A stretch of DNA of 64,000 nucleotides, taken from assembly GCF_000972865.1 (NCBI RefSeq), contig NZ_CP011144.1, forward strand, positions 124,001 through 188,000. Direction: 5' to 3'. Each line of letters opens with the position of its first letter. Position 1 is the stretch's first letter. Positions 46,196-53,775 of the stretch are shown piece after piece. This DNA is from Pseudoxanthomonas suwonensis. GTDB taxonomy: Bacteria > Pseudomonadota > Gammaproteobacteria > Xanthomonadales > Xanthomonadaceae. The notes below the pieces were generated by a model that had not been told where the DNA came from, made no database searches, and worked only from the letters and a program-made list of their open reading frames with translations. The translations under genes were made by a program, and so were the position numbers.

Positions 46196-48564
46196 GGCGG
46201 GTCGTCGGGGTGCCAGGAGCGGGAACGCCAGGCGCGGCGTTCGCGGACGGCTAGGCCGTCGGCGTCGAGCCAGACGCGGATCGCACCGGAGCGCGGGGTG
46301 GCCAGCACCTCGGCGCCGTGGCGCTGCCAGCGACGCACCACCGCCTCGCGCGGGTGGCCGAAGCGGTTGCCGTGGCCGGCCGCCACCAGCGCCAGGCGCG
46401 CGCCGGTGGCGGCGACGAAACCGGCCGAGGACGAGCCGTCGCTGCCATGGTGCGCGACCACCACCACGTCGGCACGCAACGCCGCCGGCTCGCGCAGCAG
46501 GCGCCGCTCGACCACCTCGCCGATGTCGCCCGGCAACAGCACCACGCCATGCGGCGACTCGATCCGCAGCACGCAGCTGGCCTCGTTGCGCAGGTAGGGG
46601 AAATGCGGCGGCGGATGCAGGAAGCCGAACCGCACCCCGTCCCAGGTCCAGCCCTGCTCCGCCTCGCAGGCGCCCTGCACGTCCACCGGCGCGCCGGCCG
46701 GCGCCAGCGATGCGTCCACCGGCACACCGCGGCGCACCGCCGGCCAACCGCCAGCGTGGTCCTGGTCGGCATGGCTGATCACCACCCGGTCCAACCGCGC
46801 GATGCCCAACGCGCGCAACGCCGGCATCACCGCGCGCTCGCCCGCATCCCAGCCGTCGCGCACCGCCGGGCCGGCGTCGTACAGCAGCGCGTGGTCGGCG
46901 CTGCGCACCACCACCGCCAGGCCCTGCCCCACGTCCAGCACGTGCAGTTCCACCCCGCCCGGGCGCGGCAGTTCGCGCGCCGGCCACAGCAGCGGCAGCC
47001 ACAGCAGCAGCGCCAATGGCCAACCCGGCACGCCGCGCGGCAGCAACAGCCAGAACGCACCGAACAGCGCCAGCGGCAACGCCCAGGCACGCGCCTCCGG
47101 CAGCCACCACAAGGCGAGCGGACTGGCCGCCATGCGCTCGAACAGCGCCCAGCTCGGATCGAAACACGCCGCCGCCGCGCGCCAGGCCCAACCGCCAGCG
47201 CCGGCATGCAACGCTTCGAGCCCGGTACCCAGCAACGACAGCGGCACCACCACCAGGCTCCACCACGGCACCGCCAGCAGGTTGGCCAGCGGCCCGGCCA
47301 GCGAGGCCTGCAGGAACAGCACCGCCCCCAGCGGCAGCAGCCCCAGCGTGGCCACGCCCTGCGCCGTCAGGAAATCGCGAAGCCAGCGTCGCCCAGCCTG
47401 CGCCGGCAAGCACCACACCAGCCAGGCCACGCCGGCGAAGCTGAGCCAGAACCCCGCCTGCAGCACCGCCAGCGGATCCACCAGCAGCATCACCGCCAGC
47501 GCCAGCGACAACGCCTGCCACGCGCCCAGCGGCCGCCGCCCCAACCGCGCGCCGGCCACCACCGCGATCATCAACAGCGTGCGCACCGTCGGCAGCGCGA
47601 ACCCGGCCACCGCCGCATAGCCGGCCGCACCCAGCACCGCCGCGACCGCCGCGGCCTGCGGGCGCGGCCACCACCGCCCCAGCGACGGGCACAGCCACCA
47701 GGCCACCACCGCCAGCCAGGCGAAGAACCCCGCGACCAGGCCGACATGGAAGCCGGAGATCGCGATCAGATGGGTCAACCCGACCGCGCGCAACGTCTCC
47801 CAGTCGGCATCGTCCAGCCCACGCGTGTCGCCCAGCGCCAGCGCCCGCACGAAGCGCGAGGACGGCGACGGCACGGCCGCCTCGATCCGCGTGGCCATGC
47901 GCGCGCGCCAGGCGTCGATGCCCGCGGCCGGCGCCAGTTCGCGCGCCAGCTGCGGCGCACGCACGTAGCCGGTGGCGGCGATCCGCTGCGCCAGTGCATG
48001 GCGGCCGGCGTCGAACCCGCCGGGATTGGCGAGCCCGCGCGGCGCGCGCAGCTTCAGCTGGAACTCCCAGCGCGCACCCGGCTGCAGCGCCATGCGCGGC
48101 CCGGCCTCCTGCGCCCCGAAATCGTCGTACCAGGACAGCTGCAGGCGCCGCCCGCGCAGCGGCTCCGGTGCGTCGTCGCCCTCCACCCGGAACTGGAAGC
48201 GCGTGCGCCGCGCCTCGTGCTGCGGCAGGCCCAGCACCTGCCCGGCGACGCGCACCTCGCGTGCCTCCAGGTCCGGCGGCAGCCACGCGGCGAGCGCCCA
48301 GCCCGCATGCAGGCCGGCCCAGCCCACCCCGACCAGCAGCGCACCGGCGGCGCGGCCGCGCCACGGCCATGTCCATGCCAGCACGCCGGCGACCAGCGCC
48401 AGCCAGCGCAGCGGCGCCGGCGGCAGCGCCGGCAGGAACAGGCCGGCCACCGCCCCGGCCAGCAACGCCGCCGCGCAGCCCAGGCCCAGTGGATGCGGCG
48501 GCGCCGGCCCGGTGCTCGCGGACGACCTGGCCCATGCGGCGACGGCGGACGCGACCGACGCCAT
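46189..48564 (-). CDS. comEC: DNA internalization protein ComEC/Rec2
   Basis: 791 aa inner-membrane channel that takes up single-stranded DNA in natural transformation. N-terminal spans and DUF4131/OB region, competence domain (DWETLRAVGLTHLIAISGFHVGLVAGF; many spans to about 510), then a metallo-beta-lactamase domain (VLDVGQGLAVVV, SHADQDHAGG near 597, GDIGEVVERRLL, VAHHGSDGSSS). Start ATG 48564 is only 2 nt after the integron integrase stop, so its ribosome site lies inside intI and translation may be coupled. Stop codon within REP element 8. Followed by exbB after 480 bp of repeats. Confidence 0.94.
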   Translation of the reverse strand: MASVASAVAAWARSSASTGPAPPHPLGLGCAAALLAGAVAGLFLPALPPAPLRWLALVAGVLAWTWPWRGRAAGALLVGVGWAGLHAGWALAAWLPPDLEAREVRVAGQVLGLPQHEARRTRFQFRVEGDDAPEPLRGRRLQLSWYDDFGAQEAGPRMALQPGARWEFQLKLRAPRGLANPGGFDAGRHALAQRIAATGYVRAPQLARELAPAAGIDAWRARMATRIEAAVPSPSSRFVRALALGDTRGLDDADWETLRAVGLTHLIAISGFHVGLVAGFFAWLAVVAWWLCPSLGRWWPRPQAAAVAAVLGAAGYAAVAGFALPTVRTLLMIAVVAGARLGRRPLGAWQALSLALAVMLLVDPLAVLQAGFWLSFAGVAWLVWCLPAQAGRRWLRDFLTAQGVATLGLLPLGAVLFLQASLAGPLANLLAVPWWSLVVVPLSLLGTGLEALHAGAGGWAWRAAAACFDPSWALFERMAASPLALWWLPEARAWALPLALFGAFWLLLPRGVPGWPLALLLWLPLLWPARELPRPGGVELHVLDVGQGLAVVVRSADHALLYDAGPAVRDGWDAGERAVMPALRALGIARLDRVVISHADQDHAGGWPAVRRGVPVDASLAPAGAPVDVQGACEAEQGWTWDGVRFGFLHPPPHFPYLRNEASCVLRIESPHGVVLLPGDIGEVVERRLLREPAALRADVVVVAHHGSDGSSSAGFVAATGARLALVAAGHGNRFGHPREAVVRRWQRHGAEVLATPRSGAIRVWLDADGLAVRERRAWRSRSWHPDDPPL

Positions 48565-48566
48565 GC

Positions 48567-49571
48567 CTAGAGATCCAGCGGACTGCGCACCGCCGAAGCG
48601 CCACGGCCCAGCACGTGCGTGTAGATCTGCGTGGTCGACAGGTCCTTGTGCCCGAGCAGTTCCTGCACGGTGCGGATGTCGTAGCCGGCCTCCAGCAGGT
48701 GGGTGGCGAAGGAATGGCGCAGGGTGTGGGCGCTGACCGGCTTGGCGATCCCCGCATGGGCACGGGCGCGCTTGAGCGCACGCGCCAGGACCGCATCGTC
48801 GATGTGATGGCGTCCCTGCGCCCCGGTACGCGGATCGCGCGAACGCCGGTCGGCCGGGAACAGGTACTGCCAGCCCAGGTCACTGGCGGCCTGCGGGTAT
48901 TTCCTGGCCAGCGCGTGCGGCAACCAGACCCTGCCTGCGCCGGCGGACAGGTCCTGCTCGTGGAGCAGGCGTACGCGCTCCAGCTCACGTTGCAGCGGCT
49001 CGGCCAAGGAGCGCGGCAACACCGTGCGCCGGTCCTTGCCTCCCTTGCCGTCGCGCACCAGGATCTCCTGCCGCATGAAGTCCACGTCCTTCACCCGCAG
49101 GCGCAGCCCCTCCATCAGGCGCATGCCGGTGCCATACAGCAGGCTGGCCAGCAACCAGGTGCGCCCCTGCATGTGCGCCAGCAGACGCGCTACCTCCGGC
49201 GCCGACAGGACCGTGGGCAACCGCTGCGGCCGCTTGGCGCGCACCACGTTCTCCAGCCACGGCAGCTCCGTCCCCAGAACCTCCCGGTACAGGAACAGCA
49301 GCGCCGACAACGCCTGGTTCTGGGTGCTCGATGCCACCTGCCCCAGCATGGCCAACCCGGACAGGAAATGCTCCACCTCCACCACGCCGAGCTCGCGCGG
49401 ATGCCGGCGCCCGTTGGCCGCCACGAACCGGCGGACCCATCCCAGGTAAGCCTTCTCCGTACGCAGGCTGTAGTGCTTCAGGCGAAGCCGGCGCCGGACT
49501 TCCTCGAACAACCCAGGCCTGGACCCTCGGCCTGCGTTGGATATTTCCCCGTTTCCGGGCGGATAAGACAT
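48567..49571 (-). CDS. intI: Integron integrase IntI (tyrosine recombinase)
   Basis: 334 aa, inserts and excises gene cassettes by folding single-stranded attC. Catalytic R151 ([20 protein letters not shown]), H282-x-x-R285 ([30 protein letters not shown]), H308, Y317 (TQIYTHV). The integron-specific insert between the first Arg and the HxxR box is clear ([11 protein letters not shown]...[12 protein letters not shown]...WQYLFPA...GRHH), which separates it from XerC/D. Start ATG 49571 gives the usual IntI length; a GTG-type extension to 49625 is unlikely. Oriented away from the cassette array, as in all integrons, and directly abutting comEC. Confidence 0.95.
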   Translation of the reverse strand: MSYPPGNGEISNAGRGSRPGLFEEVRRRLRLKHYSLRTEKAYLGWVRRFVAANGRRHPRELGVVEVEHFLSGLAMLGQVASSTQNQALSALLFLYREVLGTELPWLENVVRAKRPQRLPTVLSAPEVARLLAHMQGRTWLLASLLYGTGMRLMEGLRLRVKDVDFMRQEILVRDGKGGKDRRTVLPRSLAEPLQRELERVRLLHEQDLSAGAGRVWLPHALARKYPQAASDLGWQYLFPADRRSRDPRTGAQGRHHIDDAVLARALKRARAHAGIAKPVSAHTLRHSFATHLLEAGYDIRTVQELLGHKDLSTTQIYTHVLGRGASAVRSPLDL

Positions 49572-49738
49572 AGCGCTTCGTCCTTGAAGCATTTCCAGAT
49601 CAGCCTGGCACCATCCTCTGGCCAAGGCCGATCAGGCAAGGCACTGATCGAAGGTAGGATTTCTCCTTGACGACCCCGCCAGCACCGGATGAACATCCGC
49701 TACATACCCCCGGAAACGGGGTCTACTTAGAGTTAGGC
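49572..49738. promoter_or_regulatory. attI region and promoters between intI and cassette 1
   Basis: Non-coding 167 bp. It ends in the attI-type core GTTAGGC (49732-49738), after which cassette 1 begins (insertion between G and TT). A candidate cassette promoter on the plus strand is TTGACG (49667-49672), 18 bp, GAACAT (49691-49696). No LexA box (CTGT-N8-ACAG) is seen upstream of intI. Confidence 0.6.
49709..49721 (+). repeat. Inverted 13-bp repeat / GAAA-loop hairpin in attI
   Basis: CCCGGAAACGGGG here is exactly inverted at 49547-49559 inside the start of intI (CCCCGTTTCCGGG). Each copy alone folds as a short stem closed by a GAAA tetraloop (CCCCG-GAAA-CGGGG at 49708-49721). It sits 10 nt before the attI core. 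Confidence 0.7.
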
Positions 49739-49751
49739 GGAAGGAAGAAGC

Positions 49752-50159
49752 ATGCGTAGCAAGTCACCGCTGATAACACTAACGACTGGAATTGCAGCAA
49801 CGAGCATGGCGCTGCTTATCGCCGGACATCTCTTAATTACGCTCGATCTGTTCTTCAATTTCTTTCCAGCGACCCCTGAATTTATAGCCATGTGGGGCAT
49901 TCCGCTGTGGGCCAAAGTACTGTGGGCCACTCTCTGCGTCATTGGTGTCATTACGTTCATCATGATTTATCGTCGTCCATGGTTAGGGTTTGCTGCTTCA
50001 GCTGCGTTCTGCGCTTTCTTGTACTTCGCAAGCATCCAGCTCTGGGGAGAGGTCAAAGGTGGATTCTGGCTAGCCATCATCACGGCACTGCTTGCAGCAG
50101 TGTCTGCGGTTGGGTCTAACAATTCGTTCAAGCCGAACTTGCTTCGCAAGTCGGCTTAA
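49752..50159 (+). CDS. Cassette 1: four-span membrane protein of unknown function
   Basis: 135 aa with four hydrophobic spans (about 8-32, 45-68, 76-95, 103-120). Not recognised. The last residues NNSFKPNLLRKSA are translation of attC1, whose TAA ends the frame. Base composition is much less GC-rich than the host genes. Confidence 0.65.
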   Translation: MRSKSPLITLTTGIAATSMALLIAGHLLITLDLFFNFFPATPEFIAMWGIPLWAKVLWATLCVIGVITFIMIYRRPWLGFAASAAFCAFLYFASIQLWGEVKGGFWLAIITALLAAVSAVGSNNSFKPNLLRKSA

Positions 50160-50173
50160 CTCAAGCGTTAGGC
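50114..50173 (+). repeat. attC site 1 (60 bp)
   Basis: GTCTAAC at the left, GTTAGGC at the right. Inner hairpin AAGCCGA-A-CTTGC / GCAAG-TCGGCTT with one bulged A and a TTC loop, the classical extrahelical-base design of attC. Confidence 0.93.
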
Positions 50174-50180
50174 AGCTCTG

Positions 50181-50627
50181 ATGCATCGCGCTCACTCATG
50201 GAAGCAAACCGGCAATGTCTCGCTCTGGCACTACACGGAGAACGAGCGCAACTATCCGGGCTGGCACCTCACGGCTGATGCGGCTGGCTGCGAGTCGCTC
50301 ATTGCCCTGCTTGATGCTTTAGCCGTTGATGGCATCCCTGCATTTCGAGCTGTCGAGATCAAGCCGCCCTCCAAGGCTCAACTAGGCGTCCCAAACAACA
50401 AGGGCGGCTTAGCTGCTTGGCGCTCCCCTAGCAAGCTTCGGGCAACCTTCTCCAGCGACCCGGCAGAGTGGTCGTTCCCGCCTGACTTGGAGCCGGCAGT
50501 TCTTACAATAGGCTCGGACTGGCTAGCACCACTTCGGGAGGGCATCTCTGGTATTCCTCGCGGACGTGGTGACTACTCTATTGGCTCTGTTGGCAACGGT
50601 AGCTCTAGACTCTGGTTCTGGTGGTGA
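50181..50627 (+). CDS. Cassette 2: hypothetical protein
   Basis: 148 aa, soluble, no signal peptide. Tryptophan- and glycine-rich end (IPRGRGDYSIGSVGNGSSRLWFWW). Not recognised with confidence; begins 8 nt after the cassette boundary. The stop precedes attC2 by about 10 nt. Confidence 0.65.
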   Translation: MHRAHSWKQTGNVSLWHYTENERNYPGWHLTADAAGCESLIALLDALAVDGIPAFRAVEIKPPSKAQLGVPNNKGGLAAWRSPSKLRATFSSDPAEWSFPPDLEPAVLTIGSDWLAPLREGISGIPRGRGDYSIGSVGNGSSRLWFWW

Positions 50628-50637
50628 GTCGAGAGCT

Positions 50638-50697
50638 GCCTAACAATTCATTCAAGCCGATGCCGCTTCGCGGCACGGCTTAATTCAGGCGTTATCC
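50638..50697 (+). repeat. attC site 2 (60 bp)
   Basis: GCCTAAC ... GTTATCC. Inner hairpin AAGCCG-ATGCCGC / GCGGCA-CGGCTT. The cassette ends TTAGGCAGCTCT and AGAGCTGCCTAA are perfect 12-bp complements. Confidence 0.92.
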
Positions 50698-50979
50698 GGT
50701 GGTGCATGGCTGTCCTCGCGCATCCTCCTTCGGGCCAGGTCATTGCGGCGTCCCGCATCGGCTCCGTTTAGCAGTCCTCAGCGCCCCGTCACCGGCCCGC
50801 ACATCGCTCCGTTCGGCAACTTCATTGCCCAGTTGCGCCCACTGTCACGCTTCTTCGGCCGCCGCCCAGCTGATGCCTAGGTCGGGCAAGCCCTGTCGCC
50901 GCCACTTGTGGCATGCTCGGCTGGCAGTGGCGGTGCTGGGGAGCACAGGCCTAATCGGCCAGCCTCGCCGGGCACCACC
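50698..50979. ncRNA. Cassette 3: probable non-coding cassette
   Basis: 282 bp homologous over its length to cassette 4, but conserved DNA blocks are read in different frames in the two, so the GTG-started frame (50699-51025, 108 codons) is unlikely to be a gene. Shared blocks include GTCCCGCATCGGCTCC, CTTCTTCGGC.GCCGCC, TCGGGCAAGCC, GGCATGCTCG and GGCGGTGCTGGGGAGCAC. Ends GGTGGTGC / GCACCACC are complementary. A structured RNA, promoter or recombination-only cassette are options. Confidence 0.45.
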
Positions 50980-51039
50980 GCATAACCATTCATTCAAGCC
51001 GACGCCACTTCGTGGCGCGGCTTAATTCAAGCGTTATAC
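50980..51039 (+). repeat. attC site 3 (60 bp)
   Basis: GCATAAC ... GTTATAC. Inner hairpin AAGCCG-A-CGCCAC / GTGGCG-CGGCTT. Left core has one departure from RYYYAAC. Confidence 0.9.
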
Positions 51040-51322
51040 GGTAGTGCGGAAGGCGCCTCGCCGCTTCTTCCTTCGGCCAGGTCATCGCGGCGTCCCGCAT
51101 CGGCTCCGGTTCGTAGTCCTTACCGTCCTCGCCACCTGCCCGTACACCGCTCCGCCAGGTCGCTTCATTGCCCGCCTGCGATCACCGTCCCACTTCTTCG
51201 GCGGCCGCCTACCTCATGGCATCTCGGGCAAGCCACATTGCCAGTGCTTATGGCATGCTCGCCCAGCGGCGGCGGTGCTGGGGAGCACGGGGCCAGGCCT
51301 TGGGGGCTCGCTGGGCACTACC
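51040..51322. ncRNA. Cassette 4: probable non-coding cassette, homologue of cassette 3
   Basis: 283 bp. Ends GGTAGTGC / GCACTACC are complementary; compared with cassette 3 the A-T pair in this arm is replaced by G-C, a compensatory change. The frame 51044-51328 (94 codons) matches cassette 3 only in its outer thirds. No ribosome site is seen. Confidence 0.45.
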
Positions 51323-51382
51323 GCCTAACAACTCATTCAAGCCGAACCTGCTTCGCAGGTCGGCTTAATTCAAGCGTTAGAC
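51323..51382 (+). repeat. attC site 4 (60 bp)
   Basis: GCCTAAC ... GTTAGAC. Inner hairpin AAGCCGA-A-CCTGC / GCAGG-TCGGCTT; compared with attC1 the T-A pair is C-G, compensatory. Confidence 0.93.
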
Positions 51383-51397
51383 CGCTAAGGGAGAGCA

Positions 51398-51823
51398 ATG
51401 AACTCCACAGTCCTCGCAGTCGCATTGCTGCTCCCAATCACCGCTCTCGCGACCGATCATGGGACAACGATTCCAGCCCAGTTCATCGGCAGCTGGGCCG
51501 GCAGCCCTACCTCCTGCGGCTCCGACGCTGACGATCTAGTCCTCCGTATAGACCCTCATCACATCTCCTATTGGGAGAGCGGTGGTCCAATCAAATCGGT
51601 TGTTCTTCGCGGTAGCAACGAGATCGCGTTGATTTCGGAACTCTCCGGCGAGGGCGAGACTTGGCTTGCTACGGCAAAGTTCGAATTATCTTCGGATGGG
51701 GCCAGGCTAACGGACAGCACAACCATTCCTGGTGAGGAGATTGTGCGGTACCGGTGCCCAACACAGTCCGGAGCGCGGTCTAACAATCCGTTCAAGCCGA
51801 ACTTGCTTCGCAAGTCGGCTTAA
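51398..51823 (+). CDS. Cassette 5: secreted protein, paralogue of cassette 7
   Basis: 141 aa with a signal peptide (MNSTVLAVALLLPITALATDHG, cleavage after about residue 19). Mature part: IPAQFIGSWAGSPTSCGSDADDLVLRIDPHHISYWESGGPIKSV..., two Cys (TSCGSD and YRCPTQ) that could form a disulfide. Reminiscent of small lipocalin-like periplasmic proteins with a GxW start (FIGSWAG), but not firmly assignable. The tail NNPFKPNLLRKSA is attC5 read-through. Preceded by GGGAGA 5 nt before ATG. Confidence 0.72.
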   Translation: MNSTVLAVALLLPITALATDHGTTIPAQFIGSWAGSPTSCGSDADDLVLRIDPHHISYWESGGPIKSVVLRGSNEIALISELSGEGETWLATAKFELSSDGARLTDSTTIPGEEIVRYRCPTQSGARSNNPFKPNLLRKSA

Positions 51824-51837
51824 CTCAATCGTTAGGC
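51778..51837 (+). repeat. attC site 5 (60 bp)
   Basis: GTCTAAC ... GTTAGGC. Inner hairpin identical to attC1. Cassette ends TTAGACCGC / GCGGTCTAA are perfectly complementary. Confidence 0.93.
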
Positions 51838-51841
51838 CGCT

Positions 51842-52195
51842 ATGAGACTCAACAGGTTCTGCATTGTGTTGATTGCCTCCTTACTTGCTGGCTGCGCCAC
51901 TGGCGAGTCTGGCACCGCGGCAAGTGAGTGCGACGTTTCATGGATTGAAGGCAGTCAACTCTCTCCTCAGAGAGCTTGTGAACTGCGTGTGCTGGCAAAG
52001 CGGTGTGCCACATCTGACCGCTGCCAGATCCAATGTGAGGCTAAAGGCGGACTGTCAAACATTGGGGGTGGATGTGCGCATGTATGCAGCGGCGGGGGCG
52101 GACAAACGGATGAGGCCATTGCCAAGAATGGCGGTGCATTTGCTACGGAGGAGTCGGTCGGTGAATTAACACTCGAAGTGCAACGACCCGCATAG
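51842..52195 (+). CDS. Cassette 6: small lipoprotein, 3' end cut by IS30-type element
   Basis: 117 codons as it stands. Lipobox LLAGC (MRLNRFCIVLIASLLAGCATG, Cys18). Cysteine-rich mature part (CDVSW, ACELR, RCATSDRCQIQCEAKGG, GGCAHVCSGGGG). The last residues (from about TLEVQRPA) come from the inserted element. Joining the flanks across the insertion gives GELTCGA followed by TAA inside attC6, so the original protein was only a few residues different. Not recognised beyond lipoprotein. Confidence 0.7.
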   Translation: MRLNRFCIVLIASLLAGCATGESGTAASECDVSWIEGSQLSPQRACELRVLAKRCATSDRCQIQCEAKGGLSNIGGGCAHVCSGGGGQTDEAIAKNGGAFATEESVGELTLEVQRPA

Positions 52196-53209
52196 CTCTT
52201 TGATTCGTTCGATGGGCGTTTTGTAGCCATGGCGCTTCCTCGGTCGGGAATTGAGCTTGTGAGCGATGAGGTCGCAGTGGTGTTGCCGTAGTCGTGCGAG
52301 GCTGCGTCGTTTTGGGAAGTACTGCCGAAGCAAACCATTGAAGTTCTCGTTACTGCCACGCTGCCATGGGCGGTGCGGGTAGGCGAAGTAGCAGCGTACT
52401 CCGGTGGCGTCTTCCAGTGCTTTGTAGCCATGGAACTCGGTGCCGTTGTCCCAGGTAATGGTCTTGAAAGGCATGCCGCTGTCGCGGATGAGTTTCAGCG
52501 TGGCGCGGTTCACGGCAGTGACGGTGCGATGAGGGAGCTTGGCGACCAGGGCTATTCCGGAACTGCGCTCCACCAGCGTGAGCAGGCAGTCGCGTTCGTC
52601 GACGGTGCCGATGACGGTGTCGCCTTCCCAGTGGCCGGGTTCAAGTCTGGTCTCGACCACTTCTGGTCGGGTGTCGATCATGGGCTTACCCTGCAGCCGC
52701 CCGCGCTTCTCGGGCCCGATGGCACGTTTGCGACGTCGTTTGCCTCCCTGGCGCAGGGACGATCGCAGCACGCCTCCGCACCGGGTGTCCTGGCATACGT
52801 GCCGATAGATAGTCATGTGGCTGATCCGGGCCACGTCATTGAGCACGAGCCAGTGGGCGATCTGCTCGGGACTCCACTGCTCGTGCTGGAGCAGGTACTC
52901 GATGGCTTCGTAGACGGCCTCGCCATGGTGGCGCACGCGACGCGACCGTCGGCGGCGGCCATTGGTGCGCTCCTGGGCCTTGCTGGGCCGGTAGGCACCA
53001 TCGGTGGCGTGACAGGCATTGCGGCGAATCTCGCGACTGATTGTGCTGGGGCTCCTTCCCAGGATCCGGGCGATCGAGCGCCGTGACAGGCCCTGTCGAT
53101 TCAGGACGCCCAAGGTGTATCGTTCCGGCTCGGTGAGCTGGCTGTACATGAGGGATCGTCTCTTGGCCGAGTGATCCCCTCCAGTCTGCCAGCTCACCTC
53201 TCCATCCAT
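52166..53209 (-). CDS. IS30-family transposase
   Basis: 347 aa DDE transposase. N-terminal helix-turn-helix (LTEPERYTLGVLNRQGLSRRSIARILGRSPSTISREIRRN), then catalytic core with WEGDTVIG (D), TWDNGTEF (D) and NENFNGLLRQYFPK (E). The conserved start is probably MYSQLTEPERY (internal Met at residue 21, 53149) rather than 53209. Intact, so the element may be active. Confidence 0.93.
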   Translation of the reverse strand: MDGEVSWQTGGDHSAKRRSLMYSQLTEPERYTLGVLNRQGLSRRSIARILGRSPSTISREIRRNACHATDGAYRPSKAQERTNGRRRRSRRVRHHGEAVYEAIEYLLQHEQWSPEQIAHWLVLNDVARISHMTIYRHVCQDTRCGGVLRSSLRQGGKRRRKRAIGPEKRGRLQGKPMIDTRPEVVETRLEPGHWEGDTVIGTVDERDCLLTLVERSSGIALVAKLPHRTVTAVNRATLKLIRDSGMPFKTITWDNGTEFHGYKALEDATGVRCYFAYPHRPWQRGSNENFNGLLRQYFPKRRSLARLRQHHCDLIAHKLNSRPRKRHGYKTPIERIKELCGSLHFEC

Positions 53210-53241
53210 GGGCGGCGCAGGTGTTGCACTTACCTTGTTAA
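52166..53241 (-). mobile_element. IS30-family insertion sequence in cassette 6
   Basis: About 1.07 kb between TTAA copies (52166-52169 and 53238-53241), which look like the target duplication. Imperfect terminal inverted repeats CACTCGAAGTGCAAC / CAAGGTAAGTGCAAC. It carries one transposase gene. It splits a lipoprotein cassette from its attC6. Confidence 0.82.
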
Positions 53242-53249
53242 CCTGCGGC

Positions 53250-53309
53250 GCCTAACAATTCATTCAAGCCGACGCCGCTTCGCGGCGCGGCTCAATTCAG
53301 GCGTTAGAC
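53250..53309 (+). repeat. attC site 6 (60 bp)
   Basis: GCCTAAC ... GTTAGAC. Inner hairpin AAGCCG-ACGCCGC / GCGGCG-CGGCT. Belongs to the lipoprotein cassette split by the IS. Confidence 0.92.
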
Positions 53310-53324
53310 CGCTAAGGGAGAGCA

Positions 53325-53750
53325 ATGAAGGCCACAGTCCTCGCAGCTTTATTGCTGCTCCCAATAACCGCCCTCGCGGCCGATCATGGGGTAACGATTC
53401 CAGACCGGTTTGTCGGCAGCTGGGCCGGCAGCCCTATCTCCTGCGACTCCGACGCTGACGACCTAACCCTCCGCATAGACCCTCATCACATCTCCTATTG
53501 GGAGAGCGACGGCCCAATTAAGTCGGTTGTTCTTCGCGGTGGCTATGAGATCGCGCTGATCTCGGAGCTCTCCGGTGAGGGGGAGACTTGGCTTGCTACG
53601 GCAAAATTCGAATTGTCTTCCGATGGGACCAAGCTGACGGACAGTACAACCATTCCTGGCAAGGAGATCGTGCGGTACCGGTGTCCTACACAGTCCGGCG
53701 CGCGGTCTAACAATTCGTTCAAGCCGAACCTGCTTCGCAGATCGGCTTAA
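53325..53750 (+). CDS. Cassette 7: secreted protein, paralogue of cassette 5
   Basis: 141 aa, same length as cassette 5 protein and nearly the same throughout (signal MKATVLAALLLLPITALAADHG; FVGSWAGSPISCDSDADDL; ESDGPIKSVVLRGGYEIALISELSGEGETWLATAKF identical in parts). Tail NNSFKPNLLRRSA is attC7 read-through. Same leader GACCGCTAAGGGAGAGCA before the ATG. Function unknown; two copies suggest duplication or repeated capture. Confidence 0.72.
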   Translation: MKATVLAALLLLPITALAADHGVTIPDRFVGSWAGSPISCDSDADDLTLRIDPHHISYWESDGPIKSVVLRGGYEIALISELSGEGETWLATAKFELSSDGTKLTDSTTIPGKEIVRYRCPTQSGARSNNSFKPNLLRRSA

Positions 53751-53764
53751 TTCAAGCGTTAGGC
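53705..53764 (+). repeat. attC site 7 (60 bp)
   Basis: GTCTAAC ... GTTAGGC. Inner hairpin AAGCCGA-A-CCTGC / GCAGA-TCGGCTT with one mismatch. Confidence 0.92.
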
Positions 53765-53775
53765 CGAACACCAGC

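Noticed and set aside
48567-49571. XerC/XerD or phage integrase
   Set aside because: The insert between the first catalytic Arg and HxxR, the facing attC array and gene orientation identify an integron integrase.
49572-49738. LexA operator for SOS control of intI
   Set aside because: No CTGT-N8-ACAG palindrome was found upstream of the intI start.
50699-51025. Frame of 108 codons in cassette 3 (and 51044-51328 in cassette 4) as genes
   Set aside because: Homologous DNA blocks are read in different frames in the two cassettes, and no ribosome site is present.
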